Source: Aquanectria penicillioides | Lineage: Eukaryota; Ascomycota; Sordariomycetes; Hypocreales; Nectriaceae | Assembly (NCBI GenBank): GCA_003415625.1 | Contig: PYIU01000006.1 | Span: forward strand, 1,240,001-1,304,000 | Length of the DNA: 64,000 nucleotides | Reading direction: 5' to 3' | Part shown: one piece after another, positions 25,033-37,059 of the stretch | How the letters are laid out: each line of letters opens with the position of its first letter | Position numbering within the stretch: position 1 is the first letter of the stretch | The notes under the pieces: model-generated | Seen by the model: the letters and a program-made list of their open reading frames with translations, nothing else | The model's database searches: none | What the model was told of the DNA's origin: nothing | Translations under genes and position numbers: made by a program

Positions 25033-25819
25033 GGCGTGGGTAACAGAGGCAACTGAAACAGTCTATTGTAAAGCTTTGGTGGTACAAGATGTATCGTAGT
25101 TGGTAAGCATCAGCTCCTCTCATGGCTCTGGGGTATCGAAGAACTGGCGAAGGTGCTGGTGGCGATGATGGTAACAGGATGGAGTTGGAACAGGAAGAGA
25201 AGAAGCCTAGGGCTTCTCTCCAGGTCCAGCTGCAACCACTCGGGGCCAACTGCAGATGTCAACTTTGTGCCAGGCGAGAGAAAGCTGAGAGGGAAGCAGC
25301 CACGGAGCTCGAATCACTCCCTTTGTCTCTGGTTGCCTGCCTTGCATGCACGAGATGGCAATGTGCAGACGCCACACGCCTCATCCAGTCTCTGAGACGC
25401 TGGTAGAGCATGTGGAAGCGACTGGGTGAATCATACTACTGGAATTGGGATTTGAAAAGAAAAGAAACCACCACTAATCAACGTGGAGAGAATCGCCAGT
25501 CTCTATCAATCAATCTCGGTCCCAAGTTTGGTGGTTTCTGTTTGCCACGCGCACCAGCCTCCCTTCTTCCTCTCCGCAAAAATAAACCATCATCGCAGAA
25601 TAGATAATTAACATACATATGCCTCAAGCTTCAGGCCTGATCCTTTCGTTGAATAAGCAAACGCCCTTTTTGCAGTTTCATGATACGCGGGTATCCTTTT
25701 ATACACCACCTTGCTCGTGCCGACTAATTCTACACAAGAATCACACCCCAACACCCAGAAAAGAATGCCCAAATGGCCCAACGGGCAAAAACGCTCGATT
25801 ATGGTGATTCACGCAACAT
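25033..25819. promoter_or_regulatory. Upstream region of the 271-residue gene and DUG3 3' flank
   Basis: No gene was recognised. It should contain the promoter of the minus-strand gene ending at 25032 and the DUG3 terminator region. Confidence 0.4.
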
Positions 25820-27465
25820 TTAATTTAAAGCCGGAGACCGGGGAGCCACTTCGGGTGCCAGCATCAACTCGGGGAAGTACTGCGAGATCTTCCTCGGGTT
25901 GCGAACGTCTGAGCGGGACGGCTCCTCCGTGTCTGAGACCTGATCGAGATCGGGGGCGTCATCGATGGGTTGAGCGGTCCGCCGCTTGACTTTGATGTTT
26001 CCTTGTGCGGGAACAACCTTGGTGATAATTGGCAGCGTCGCCAGCGAGACCTGTGATGGGGACGAGGGGGCGGCAACCTCTCGCACGGATGCGGGCGTCC
26101 TGGATCGACGGCTCAGGTCTGGACTAAGACTTCGCGACGGGCCAAAGGGCAAAGATCCATTCATCATCTTGCGGTAACCCTCGAGATCTGGTTGGAGACG
26201 ATCCATGACCGCAGGACTGGCCGAGTCGCTGCGGGTCTTCTCGTTGGAGGTCAAGCCCTTGGCTTGGACGAAGGCGCTGGAGCGGACATGGTGAGGGTCT
26301 CTCTCGTAGTGCTTGTCGATGATGGGGTGAACCATGACTGTCTGCTTGTGGATAGTCAAGACTGAGTTTGTAGGCACATTAACCCAGTTTTCTGCATCAA
26401 GTTAGCGATCACATACTGTCTTCCGCTTGTCGGCAGCCACAAACCTCTTTCAAACGTCAATGGTTCGCTAGCCACAAGAACAATGTCGGCCCCCTTGTCC
26501 TTGCGCTCCATTTGATACTGCCTGTCGTCTACGGAAGCCGTTCGCGTGACCCACTGGGTTCCCGAAGAGTAGTACAGGGAAGCCGCCTCATCGGATGCGC
26601 TGCTGATGTATCGGGTGCATATGACGCTGTGGCCGTCGGTGACGGCGAAGTTCAGGAGGCTCCTAGTGTCCACATCCTCGGATTGGAGAATACTCTCCGG
26701 GATCGAATCGGTCATCTCGTTGATCTGTGCAATGGTGCGCTCCATGGCCTTTCGCAGAACCGTAGGTCCGAATCCAGTCTCGGGGCAAGCGCTTGGGTTG
26801 TGGCCGAGTCGCTCGAGGGTATCGAGGAAGAGGGCAAACGCCCACTCACTGTCGGTGCCGCCCTTGACTCCGAGATACCACTTGTCGGCAAGACGCTCGC
26901 CGAGGCGACGCTTGATGTGTTTCCAGCCGCCGAGTCCACCATTGTGCATCCACATCAAGCTGCCATGGGTGAAAGGGTGGCAGTTGTCCTCACTGAGGGA
27001 GCCTTCGGTCGTAGCGCGCACGTGGCCAAAGATTAGGCGTGAGGCGGTCTTGGAGGCGATGCGCTGGAGGTTGGTGCAGTTCCAGGCGGGAATGGTCGAG
27101 GTGAAGAGGCAAGGTGCAGAGCCGAGCTTGGGATCTGTGTAGAAGCCGATACCGAAGCCATCTGCATTGTTCTGGCCGCGGCGAGTGTCCTGTTGTGCGA
27201 GTAAGGCACCGGTTGTTAGAGGAGTGACGGGTGAGGGCGGGCAGCGGTGGAGGGGCGATGACTTACCAGGCGCAGCCGTGAGTCGAAGGACTGCTTCAGG
27301 ATGGAATGAGTCGGATCGAGAATCAGCTTGGACAGGAGAATCTCATCGCTGCCCTTGTAGACCTAGAGGGAGAGGCAGGGTCAGCACGGGTTGGGGCGTT
27401 GCACGTTGCACCTCGAGGGGCCGGAGTGTGAGGGAGGGATTGTGACGCACCAGAAAACGGCACAT
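25820..27465 (-). CDS. DUG3: Glutamine amidotransferase class II Dug3 (glutathione degradation)
   Basis: Dug3 works with Dug2 in the cytosol to split glutathione without gamma-glutamyl transpeptidase. Four exons: 27465-27451, 27362-27267, 27189-26445 and 26391-25820, giving 475 residues. The introns are 27450-27363, 27266-27190 and 26444-26392; the last has GCTAACTT. The N-terminus MCRFLVYKGS puts the nucleophile at Cys2, as class II amidotransferases need. RRGQNNADGFGIGFY, FGHVRATTEG and HPFTHGSLMWMHNGG are the other catalytic and binding segments. The first exon codes for only five residues, so an automatic predictor could easily miss the true start. The last 140 or so residues are Ser/Pro-rich and likely disordered, longer than the yeast protein as I recall it. 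Confidence 0.93.
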
Positions 27466-28312
27466 TGTGAAGATGCCTGTGCGCGCCCGAGGCCGACTCG
27501 AGCAGGGCGGGAAGGATACGGCGAAGGGTCAGAGAAGGGAATGAAGGAAGAAGGCCAGGGAGTATTAAATGATCAAGTCGTAGGTGCTAGGTTGTGTGTA
27601 GGTGGTTTTCTCGGTATGAAGCACGAGGACACGGGAGAGGCGATTATGGTTGAATCAATCTGAGAGATGACACCATTGGCTGGCTTTTTCGGCTCGCGTA
27701 GTGTGGTGGATGGACCACTGGCGGTTCAAGACAAGTCGGGAGAGGGCAGTCAGTCCGGCCTGGTGGAAGGGGGGCGAGAGCCAATAGAAAGGAGACGCTG
27801 CTATCCGTATTGGGAGTGGAAAAAAGGGGTCTGGAATACTGGATGCAAAAAGAAAGGCCCCAGAGGGTGCGGATAGATTGAGAGAACGAGTGAGTCAAAC
27901 GGTAGAAGAAAAATGAGACCTACCTAGGTGTCCATCCGATAGTGTTGGCGTTCCTGCAGCTGCTTTGTTGGATGGCATCATTCACCGAGTCGCGGCCACC
28001 GTGGAACCACCCCATGTCAGATATGTACTCCGGTATGGGGAGGGGAGCAAGGGCCCGGACCGCATGCATGGGGAAGCAGGCAAGTGTGTGGGCGGCGATG
28101 CCACCTAGTGCCGACCGATGAGCCTACCGCTCTTCCAATATCCAACACGAAGGTTGCGGATACAAGTTTGTCGCCATTGGCTAGGTAGCATATCGCCCAT
28201 AGTACTGTATAATCAAGGCTTTCGGCGCACTGTAATTGCAACTTTTGGAAGTGCACAAATATTAGAATTAAGCCAACGAATAATTTATAGAAAGAAAATA
28301 AAAGTAAATACG

Positions 28313-28344
<32 letters not shown>

Positions 28345-29834
28345 CCATATTATTAAAACTTTCATTGAAGACTAAAATTCTATATTATTTATATAATACT
28401 TTCTGTTGCTAGATTTTTAGTTGCACTTATTCCGCGCCTGTGGGTCTGCGTTTGTAGGTCACTCACTTGAACTGTGCGGTGACCGATAAGTGACCTCTTG
28501 AGTAGATACAAACTTGTGACCGCAACCTTCGCACGGTGCTTGTTTATCTGTGCTGTTCCCACGAAAGCGTACACTGCACGCATGCGGACGCAAAATTGAC
28601 ATATCTATTCATATCTATCCGTACCTACCTACCCGCTATCTACCTAGGTATACAGTGTACCTCACCTACCTCCCGAGCCACGGCATGTCTAGATTTGCAG
28701 ATCCAGATCCATGAAGCGAGCCTGGGGGCCTCAAACATGTTCAACCGACCACAGGGCGTTTGGCGGTCACTATGAGACTCTCCCTCCAACCTGCCAGATA
28801 TTGCTCCTATCCCTGGTTGTCCGTTGCTTGAGTGACTGGACCCTCCATGGCTGCTGTACCGGCAACCCTGCCCGTCCGCCCCGACCGCTCCGCAGAGGCG
28901 GTGTTCCCGGCGCAGTGGCCCCTCCGCCAGTGGATGCATCACCATATCTAGACTCACCCATTGCAGCTCCGGGTGAGACCTGGTAGGGTAGTAGGTTTAA
29001 AATCGATCCGGGAACAGAGACCACTTCTGAATTCCATCGCTTTTAGATTGGCCCCGTCCTCCAAAGGGGGGGGGGGGGGGACGAACCTAGCTCGGTCCAG
29101 CTCAATCAATTCCAAAGGTCCAGCTGCTGCTCCCTTGCCGAACACATCACGTCACCGCCCCTGGCCAAGCCGTCATTATCCGTTCCCTGGCATAACCCCA
29201 ACAACGCGCCATGCAAGTGTCGGGTCTACCTCAAATACTGTAGTAGCTCTCCTGCGCGGCCTGGAACACCTGATGAACAGTGCTGCTGTGTTTCCGCCCG
29301 TGTGTTGTGTGTGTCTGTGTCTTGCGTCAGTGTCTGTGTTCGGGGCGGGGCGGTCTTTAGCGCCGCTGCGTGCCGTCGCCCCCCCCTGTAGACACCCGCC
29401 AAATGCTCTGTAAAGTTGGTTGCCAGGCGCTGGGAGGTGCTGGTCCCGGCTCAGAACCAGGTCCGTGTTTGGTGCGGTTTGGCGCCCCCGCCACCTGTGG
29501 CGCGCCGTTTATGGCGGTGCGTTCCCCAAAAATCCTCTCAACGCGAACAAGGCGCCCATCGCCAATTTACACGCTCTTCCGCGTCGCGGCCGCGTCCATG
29601 TCTCTCCACTTCCGCTTCCACTTCCGCCTCCCAGCCCCGGCCATTTGGCCTCCCCGCTCTATCAAAACCCACCTGCTACCCAATTCTCTACCTATCCAAG
29701 CCTCATTCTCTTTTTGACATGTTCGACAGTTCCTCATTGTGATATCCTCCTTTCCTGCTTGAGTTCTTCTTCCTTTCTTGTACAACCCGTCATACTACCT
29801 TCTAGCCAAAGCTTCTTGCTCAAGCACAAGAGGC
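27466..29834. promoter_or_regulatory. Shared upstream region of divergent DUG3 and Cdt2-like genes
   Basis: About 2.4 kb between divergent genes. It includes an AT-rich patch (28250-28400) with an ATA repeat, a G15 run at 29066-29080 and a CT-rich stretch just before 29835. No gene was recognised. Confidence 0.45.
28316..28344. repeat. AAT trinucleotide repeat in AT-rich patch
   Basis: About nine AAT/ATA units, seen directly. Confidence 0.9.
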
Positions 29835-32168
29835 ATGGATCACCTTGGCGGCGCCGCGTCCTACGCACCCTCCTCCAGTCCACCACCTTCGATAATGTCT
29901 TCCTCTCCCGCCAATCCCAGTGGCCTCCTGTCTCCGACCAGGACTGGCAGACGAAAGGAAAAGCGAAACCCTTCCATTACTCCGCGTCGCTTCGGACGCT
30001 TCTTCACCCCCAGGTCCTCTTTCTCTGCCAGCCTTCCCACCGGCCGCAGAATCCTGGGCAACCTCGACGCTGCCACAATCAACCGACAACCTCTCTCCCC
30101 AACGTCTCTTTTCAGCGATCCCCTCACTTCCGATCCTATTTCACCCTCCTCACCTACTCGCCGGTTTGGAACCAACGAAGACGAGAATGAATCAAGAAAG
30201 CGGAAATGGCAGGACGAGACCGGGCCCGTGACCAAGAGACGCCCCATGCTCGCTGATATGCCACCACCTCCACTCAACCTCACAAGACAGTCCAGCCAAA
30301 CATCTAAAGATGGCGACATTTTGATGTCTGGCACAGCTCCTGGGGTGCTGAACAGCTCTGAAGATCTTTCAGACCGCCGAAAAGCCACCTTGGTAGGTTT
30401 TGGTCATCTTGGTACAGCTTCCACAGTGCTTACTCTTCACTACAGAGCAACTTCTTCAAAGCAAGCCGGGGTGCCGCCCGGTCTTCCAAGGACAAGCCCA
30501 TCGTGGGCAACTCGACCATTATTTCTGAAATTTCTCGAGCCTCTCCCGTATGCACCTGTCTATTCCCCCGCCACCTTCAATTCCCTAACATCCAAGGCAG
30601 ACTCTTGAAGGATACGAGCCCACACCCATCCGAAAATTTGGAAACCGAGGATTCGAAGCCCAGCTCCTCAACGCGAACACGGGTTTTCATCTCACACTGG
30701 CCGCCAATACCTCGCCTTCCCAGCTGCTGATCATCGACGAGAAACAGCGTCTTTTTACAGCCGTAGCTCCGATGTCCACCAGGTTACTGCCCATGATAGG
30801 CAGGGCAACACAATTCCCTTCAGTTTAGCCAGCTGCCACACAGCTTCGGTGACAGCTATTGGTGATGAGGAGGGCTTTGTGCGATTTTTCAAGACGACAA
30901 TGGCCGACAACACCTCCGAGTCCAAGGTCGACGCTCATTTCAAGGTTCACGACAACGCCATTATGGATATTGCATTTTCCGAGGACGACATGCGACTGGC
31001 CACCGCTTGCGGTGACCGCACAGGCAAGATTGTGGATACTGCCACCCAAACCGTTGCCGTAGAGCTCAATGGTGGTCATTGGGACTCTCTTCGCCAGGTC
31101 TCCTTTCAACCACAATCAAGCGGAAACACTATCGCAACCTCGGACCGAGCCGGACGAATCCAGGTCTGGGATTTACGCTGCTCTTCGGCTCCTATCAACG
31201 GCTTTTCGACTCGTGGTCCCTTCGGCCTTGTCCCAAGGGATTCTCAACTCGCTCCCTTTTCTGCCCGGACTATCAACACCCTGGACAATGCTCACGAGCG
31301 CTCTTTCCAGGGCAACACCTCCGCCGCTTCAATTACTGCTATTCACTGGATGCCAGCCGGCCGAGAGCACCTGCTCCTCTCTGCCTCAGAAGCCAATGCC
31401 TCCATCAAGCTCTGGGATACTCGATACATCAAACCCCGACGACAAGCCGAAGAGACTCCTCTCGCCGTGACTCTCGAGCCCCCCACTCATGCTTGGCGAT
31501 CCTATGGCATCACCTCTCTCGCCCTTAGCTTCGATGCATCACGGCTCTATGCTGTGTGCAAGGACAGTACCGTTTACGCCTACTCGACGGCCCACTTGAT
31601 GCTCGGCCACGCTCCCGAGCTCACCGATGGCGCCCCGAAACGACGCCCCGCCGGCGTTGAAGGGCTCGGCCCTCTCTACGGCTTCAAGCACGACTCGTTC
31701 CGCGCCCAGTCCTTCTACGTCAAGTGTGCAATCCGCCCCAGCCGCAACTCTTACTCGTCGGAGCTCCTCGCTGTCGGAAGCTCCGACTCATGCGCCGTTC
31801 TCTTCCCTACGGACGAGCGTTACCTGCGCAGCGCCTGGGCTCAACGAGCTCATATGCTCGAGTCCCCCGCCGCCGCTACGCCTTCTCAATCCTTCTCATC
31901 GTCCTTCTCCACGCCTACCTCATCTCCCCTCCCCATCTACCGCGCCGGCACGGCCCTGATCCGTGGCCACTCTCGCGAGGTCACCACCCTCAGCTGGGCT
32001 CATGACGACAAGCTTGTCACTGCGTCCGATGATTACATCGTCCGCCAGTGGCAGCAGGACGAACAGTCTGCCCGACACCTCCGCCAAGTGGGCGAATTTG
32101 GTGGCGAGCGACACATGGCCGGATGGGCTGATGTGGCTGCAGACTGGGACGACGAGGATGACGAGTGA
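29835..32168 (+). CDS. Cdt2-like WD40 substrate receptor; one apparent single-base deletion
   Basis: Cdt2 (DTL) is the WD40 receptor of the CRL4 ubiquitin ligase, which removes Cdt1 and other replication factors bound to PCNA. Exons are 29835-30392, 30446-30547 and 30601-32168, with introns of 53 nt each (the second CTAAC..GCAG). The N-terminal 180 residues are Ser/Pro/Arg-rich with NPSITPRRFGRFFTPRS. The WD40 part shows ACGDRTGKIVD, IATSDRAGRIQVWDLRC, SIKLWDTRY, YVKCAIRPS, GHSREVTTLSWAHDDKLVTA, all in the order seen in DTL/Cdt2. An acidic tail (ADWDDEDDE) ends it. The frame slips once at a T5 run (30752-30756); a sixth T gives QRLFYSRSSDVHQ and a protein of about 742 residues. Family membership is clear; the Cdt2 identity is a strong inference. 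Confidence 0.82.
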
Positions 32169-32648
32169 TATAATCAGATTGAGAAGGTTCTTCAAGGCTC
32201 TTCGAAAGCCTTCAGTGCATTATTCTTGTTTACACTACACTATACCCCTTTGCCTGCTATTTAACATATGGCGTTTTAAGCATGGCTTTGTTTTCTTCTT
32301 CTTTGTACAGCGTCGGAGTTTATGGTTCTGATTCTGGGTAATTTCTTGGCACTTTTCGCATAGCATAGCATAGCATTCACGAAGAAATGAGCATGACACT
32401 TTCACAAAACAAACTTGAACACTGATTGAACCAATCTTGTGTATTTATTTCTAGGTTCTAACAGTCGTGTCTCGAAGGAGAAATGCTGTTCTTCTTCCGT
32501 ATACTCTAGGACAAAACCGCCAACAAACTCTGGGGAAGCAACTGTATTTCTCTTCCCTGGGTATCCTAAACTCTGATTGGCGTGTACTGTAAATGAAATG
32601 CCACGCTATAACACTATCATCGTCTGTTGTCTCGTGTATCGTCATCAA
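32169..32648. other. Intergenic between convergent genes
   Basis: Holds the 3' flanks of the Cdt2-like and heme-oxygenase-like genes; nothing else seen. Confidence 0.5.
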
Positions 32649-34145
32649 CTATGCCATATTTCCGCCTCGTCGGGACAGCAAAGCCCCAACCATGCCAACT
32701 CCAAGTATGACTGTCAAGAGCCATTTTGCGACATGCATTGCACGTAGCTTTTTCGGAGAAAACCCGAGATAATCATTGAAGCTGCCCCCGGATTCATCTA
32801 CAATTGTCATAGTACGGGGAGGTCTCGGTAGAGTCTTCTCAAACCTCACAGATTTGGAGAGGGCCGGACAGAGCTCCACATTAGACATGTTAGATGATGC
32901 AGGGTGACCAGACATCTCTTCATCAAAATTGGACTCGGTTTGCCAAGTTTTAGTGGCTTTCTTGATAATTGAGCATAGGCTGTCATCGCTGTTGTTGGAC
33001 GCTCTAGTGGCTCTTGCACCCCGCTCTTTGGCCACCGCGACGCTGTCCCGGAACCGGGCACTGATTGGATTGACGATTCCTGCGAGAGAGTAGAAAGATG
33101 TGGCTTCGTCATTTCCCTCCTGTTCGATCCCATTACATACGTCGTCGAGTTGGTGGACCATTGCTGTCATATGCTCAAAGATGCAGACACTTTCTTGTAT
33201 GATGTCGTGCTTCTCGCTGTCAGTCAAAACGCTTTCGAGGTGGACAAGGCGTCCTTTAAACTCGCGCTTGAGATCCTCGCCATCCTCAGGGGTCTCGACG
33301 TGAAAGAAGCGTAGGGGCATAGTGTGGTTCGCATGTCCGTGTTGGTCATCTCCAACAAGATCTTCGTCCGTCAACGCACTTGCTCTTTCGACAGGTTTAG
33401 GGGACTGTAGGCAGGGAAGCTCCGTTGGCCGGATTGGGGAAGGGAGCTGCTTCCAGAAACCCTCCCCAGCAGATTCGAGAGATGCTCTGATAAAGCGGCC
33501 TCCCGCAAAAAGTGCCATGTATAAAATGTATATGTAGGCCAGAAGCACGTGGGGCTTGTTCTCGATGATCTCCTTAATGTGCTGAATGAATTCGCCTAGG
33601 CAACCCGACTGACTGACGCTCTTCAGCTGCTCTTCAATGACATGATCCGGCCACCCCGTCATTGAAGCTATGTCTGCCTTGAGACGACCTGTTCGTTTAA
33701 GGCCGGGCAGATGCAGATGCTCAAGGAGGGAGTGGATTCTAGTGCATACTGGAGGTTGGTGCCTGGTTGTTTCGGCCCGGGCTCCCAATGGCACGAAGTC
33801 AGCATCCGAAATTGCCCTTTCAGGATCATAACCGTGTGGGACCGAGGATTCAGACTCCGCCAAGGGGGATGTATCCAGGATGTTTCTCCATAGCCGCTCA
33901 AAGGTCATGTAGATGGTCGCAATGTGGAGTAGCCCAGAGACGTAGCCGGAAGGATCGGCAGTCTGAGGAGGTAGGGCTAGAGGTAACCGAGCAATGATGA
34001 GCTTGTTAAGCTTCGCATGAACCGACCTCGTGGACATTGCTATAGACTCCGCCAGGGGACGATCATGGCAATGATGCGGCTGGTGGTGATGATCACGGTG
34101 TTCTTGAGAGACGGACGGGGCAGGTTCAAACTTGTTGGGTCCCAT
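32649..34145 (-). CDS. Heme-oxygenase-like protein with C-terminal membrane anchor
   Basis: A 498-residue single-exon gene. Residues about 40-240 follow the heme oxygenase fold: SVHAKLNKLIIARL with His43 as candidate proximal ligand, then SGYVSGLLHIATIYMTFE, RIHSLLEHLHLPGLKRTGRL and LLAYIYILYMALFAGGRFIR. The last of these sits where classical enzymes have the distal-helix GDLSGGQ segment. The C-terminus (WLLTVILGVGMVGALL followed by basic residues) looks like a tail anchor, as in heme oxygenases that face the cytosol from the ER. The middle (about 240-440) is acidic and probably flexible. Because the distal glycine motif is only partly kept (AGGR), catalysis is not assured; fungal proteins of this type may have another role. 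Confidence 0.75.
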   Translation of the reverse strand: MGPNKFEPAPSVSQEHRDHHHQPHHCHDRPLAESIAMSTRSVHAKLNKLIIARLPLALPPQTADPSGYVSGLLHIATIYMTFERLWRNILDTSPLAESESSVPHGYDPERAISDADFVPLGARAETTRHQPPVCTRIHSLLEHLHLPGLKRTGRLKADIASMTGWPDHVIEEQLKSVSQSGCLGEFIQHIKEIIENKPHVLLAYIYILYMALFAGGRFIRASLESAGEGFWKQLPSPIRPTELPCLQSPKPVERASALTDEDLVGDDQHGHANHTMPLRFFHVETPEDGEDLKREFKGRLVHLESVLTDSEKHDIIQESVCIFEHMTAMVHQLDDVCNGIEQEGNDEATSFYSLAGIVNPISARFRDSVAVAKERGARATRASNNSDDSLCSIIKKATKTWQTESNFDEEMSGHPASSNMSNVELCPALSKSVRFEKTLPRPPRTMTIVDESGGSFNDYLGFSPKKLRAMHVAKWLLTVILGVGMVGALLSRRGGNMA

Positions 34146-35580
34146 GTTGATCGTGTCCTAGGTCCAGCCTAAAAGCCGGGAAGATGTAGACTCGAGGGAA
34201 GAGAAGGCTTCGTGGCGGAGGCAAACTCTGCGCGCCTCAGCTAATTAGGATTGTAGAAGCGTATTTGTTAGACAGGAAGTAAGTAGGTGAATATTTGGAA
34301 ATGTTTTGCTTTTTGGTGTTGAGCCGAGGGATGAATGGTTTTGGGGGGTCGGCTGTCACGACTTCCCGCCGTTTTGGGAAAGCAAAGTAAGTGAACCTCT
34401 GGTATTGAGCAAAGTAACACCCCTTCGGAAAGCACGACGCGGGAAGCCTGTCTTTGTTCCTGCTGGCCGGAAGTAAGGGCGTTTGAGCGTTCACGGCAGC
34501 AGCCGCACGTTTGCCTGCGGTCCCGTCGCTTATTCCAATGCTACTCGACGAGTCTCTAGAAAGCATGAAATGAAGGTGGCTCTGAGGGGTAAAGGGTGTA
34601 AGTGCTATTGGACTTTTGGTGTTTCCTCAGATCTCATCAAGAATTTATCTAGGTTCTGACCCAGGATCAAAGATAAATAAGTGAGGAAAAAACAGCGTCC
34701 CATACGCCACATGTATACATATGTTTCCGCACGATGAAATGAGGTTCCAGGAACCGGGAAGATGCCACCAGAAACTAGCCCTGCAAAGCACCTGTGGGTT
34801 CCGTGTTCCCCGCTGTAGTTACAGATCGAGATTTTGGTGTAGAATCACTCGAGTTTGAGGTCTTTGGCCCCGCTGTGCTGAATGGCGCCAGCGTAGTCGC
34901 CTGCGGACTTTTACCTTAGTGTTGAACAATGTCGTCATAGATTCTCAGCCTCCAGATAAAGCACAGCAGTTTTAGGCTCTGCAAGGGACAGGATCAATTT
35001 ATCGTCAAAGACCCTTAGGATGTCCCTAGGCTCCAGCTAGACGGCGAACTGCGGATAGCTTGAGCTAATGTTTCGCGTGAGCTCTTCTGGAATCGTGGCC
35101 ATGTCTTAGGGGAGGAGTCTGGACCCGGGAAAAGGCAAAGCTGGCTAAGTCACGATGGAGCCTACCGGCTCACAACTTGTCCACCAATAACTCCGAGAGT
35201 CCGGAGCTCCTGGAGATGAGAAGAGAAGCAATTTGCTCGCTCATAGGAGTCAAAATTAGCTTTGGGCCGTTCTCCCCGGGACATCGAGCACCGTTGGCTG
35301 GCCTTGTCTATCTCCCGAGTCCCGCTTCAGCCTGTTGGCCCGAGAGATCGATCCGAGCACGATATCCACTGCAGCACGAGCGACATCGGAAATATTGAAA
35401 AAACCATTCACCTCTATAGAGTTAACCATCGTTCTCCCCGATAACCTAAACATGACTAGAGTACGCCTCGGCTCCTCTTGCGGTCCCATCCCGTCTCCTT
35501 GTATCTTATGCATAATCTCACAAATCCAACAACGCCCATTCAAATCAGTCTCGTGTAATCATCAAATTGCCCCGGCTAGA
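34146..35580. promoter_or_regulatory. Upstream region of the heme-oxygenase-like gene
   Basis: No gene was recognised in this 1.4 kb. The left end should carry the promoter of the minus-strand gene and the right end the 3' flank of the transporter. Confidence 0.4.
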
Positions 35581-37059
35581 CTAGACGGAGACTCCATAGT
35601 TTGCCTCTTCGCCATCACTCCTCCTCTCACTCACTTCGTGACTCTCGCGGTTGACAATGACAAACGAGATAAACACCACAGCAGCACCAACCCAATACAT
35701 GAAGCTCGAGTATTGGCTGTATTGAATGATCTCGCCGATCAACGAAAGAGGAATTGTCAGCGATAGTCCAACCGTGACGACCAGAGGCGTCGTTAGGAGT
35801 AGCGCATATGCCCACGAGATGTCGCTAATGAAGGAACCAATGGCATTCAACTATTTTCTAATTAGCTTTTGAGGTTTTCAAGTCTTTCCGATTTGGCACA
35901 TACGACAATGATGGTCCAAATCTTGCCCGTGGGAGGTAGCTCAAACTGGCACAAAGTTAGCCAGAACGCGTAATGCACGGGGTTAAAAACCAGCTTACCG
36001 TTTCCAAACCTGTCCAATGGAGGATAAAAAAGAGCGGCCAGAGAATCGCCAGATTGAATACGCCGACCAGGCCGAAAAACAGTTGCATGTCCACTCGGTC
36101 CTCGTCTCCAACTCTCTTTTTCATCACCGTCACGTATGCTCCATAGACAATAGCACTGATAAAAGCCATTGCATCTCCGATGGCAATCTGACCGGTTGTT
36201 TTATGCGGAAACGATCCTCGATCCTCGTCGCTTTGGCCGGACATGTCCACCGTGGAGATGAGGATGACACCGACGAGTGAGGCGCCGACGCCAACCAACT
36301 TGCGGCTTGTGAACCGCTCAATGCCGCACATGGCGCAAAAGATGAGTGTCCACATGCTGCTGGTAGAAGACAGGATTGTAACACTGGAGACACTTGTGAA
36401 CTGGAGACAGGCTGAGGCGAAGTAGTTGGCTAGGAACCACAGCATGCTGAACTCGAGGCTTATGTAGGCTGTTTCCCTGAAGCCCAATTTCTCAGTTCCC
36501 TTTGAGTGCGTTTCAATATTTCCATGGCTTTCGGAGAGCAGGCGCTCACCGATGGTCGCATCCTCGTCCTCGTTCTCATGCGCCCTCCTCCTAGTGGCGC
36601 CGTGCCTGCATTCCTGCCACAGTTGCACCACATCGCGCTTGATTCCTCGACCACCTTTCGCCTTTATGTATTTCAAGAGCCTAGGTATTAAAGAGATCGC
36701 AAATATCGAGGTGTTGAAGTATACAACGAAGAAAGGCTTATCGTAGGAATGATCGGAGAATATGTACTACAGAGGTATGTTAGTGTGGAACTTCTGTGGA
36801 TAGGATGGGCACATACACTAGCTACGAAGTTATACAATGTCCAGAGAAACACTGTTACCATCAAGCAAGCAAGGCCTAGCGCTCGTCTGCCTACTCCACC
36901 AAGCCCAAGACTGGCGAGGAATCCCTCCTTTGCCGGTGCACTCGACAGCGCTGGGAGCAGGGCGCTTGTCGAAGCTGCCAAGTCGGTGGTCTCGTCATGG
37001 TGCTGCCGCTCGCGCGTGCGCCCGATCCCCTCCGCTACCATCGCATCAGACGATGCCAT
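35581..37059 (-). CDS. SLC35F-type drug/metabolite transporter (EamA, yeast YML018C-like)
   Basis: A multi-pass membrane protein of the DMT superfamily, 440 residues in four exons: 37059-36817, 36766-35999, 35945-35904 and 35850-35581. All junctions are in phase 0, and the third exon codes for only 14 residues. Recognisable segments are YIFSDHSYDKPFFVVYFNTS (entry to the second membrane helix), ANYFASACLQFTSVSSVTIL, GVGASLVGVILISTVDMSGQ, GDAMAFISAIVYGAYVTVMK and WAYALLLTTPLVVTVGLSLT. The yeast relative sits in the vacuolar membrane; the substrate is not known to me. A hydrophilic loop of about 55 residues between the second and third helices is typical. Confidence 0.88.

Noticed and set aside
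29420..30190. 256-codon plus-strand ORF overlapping the start of the Cdt2-like gene
   Set aside because: It is a shadow frame of exon 1; the other frame has the family N-terminus and correct splice phases.
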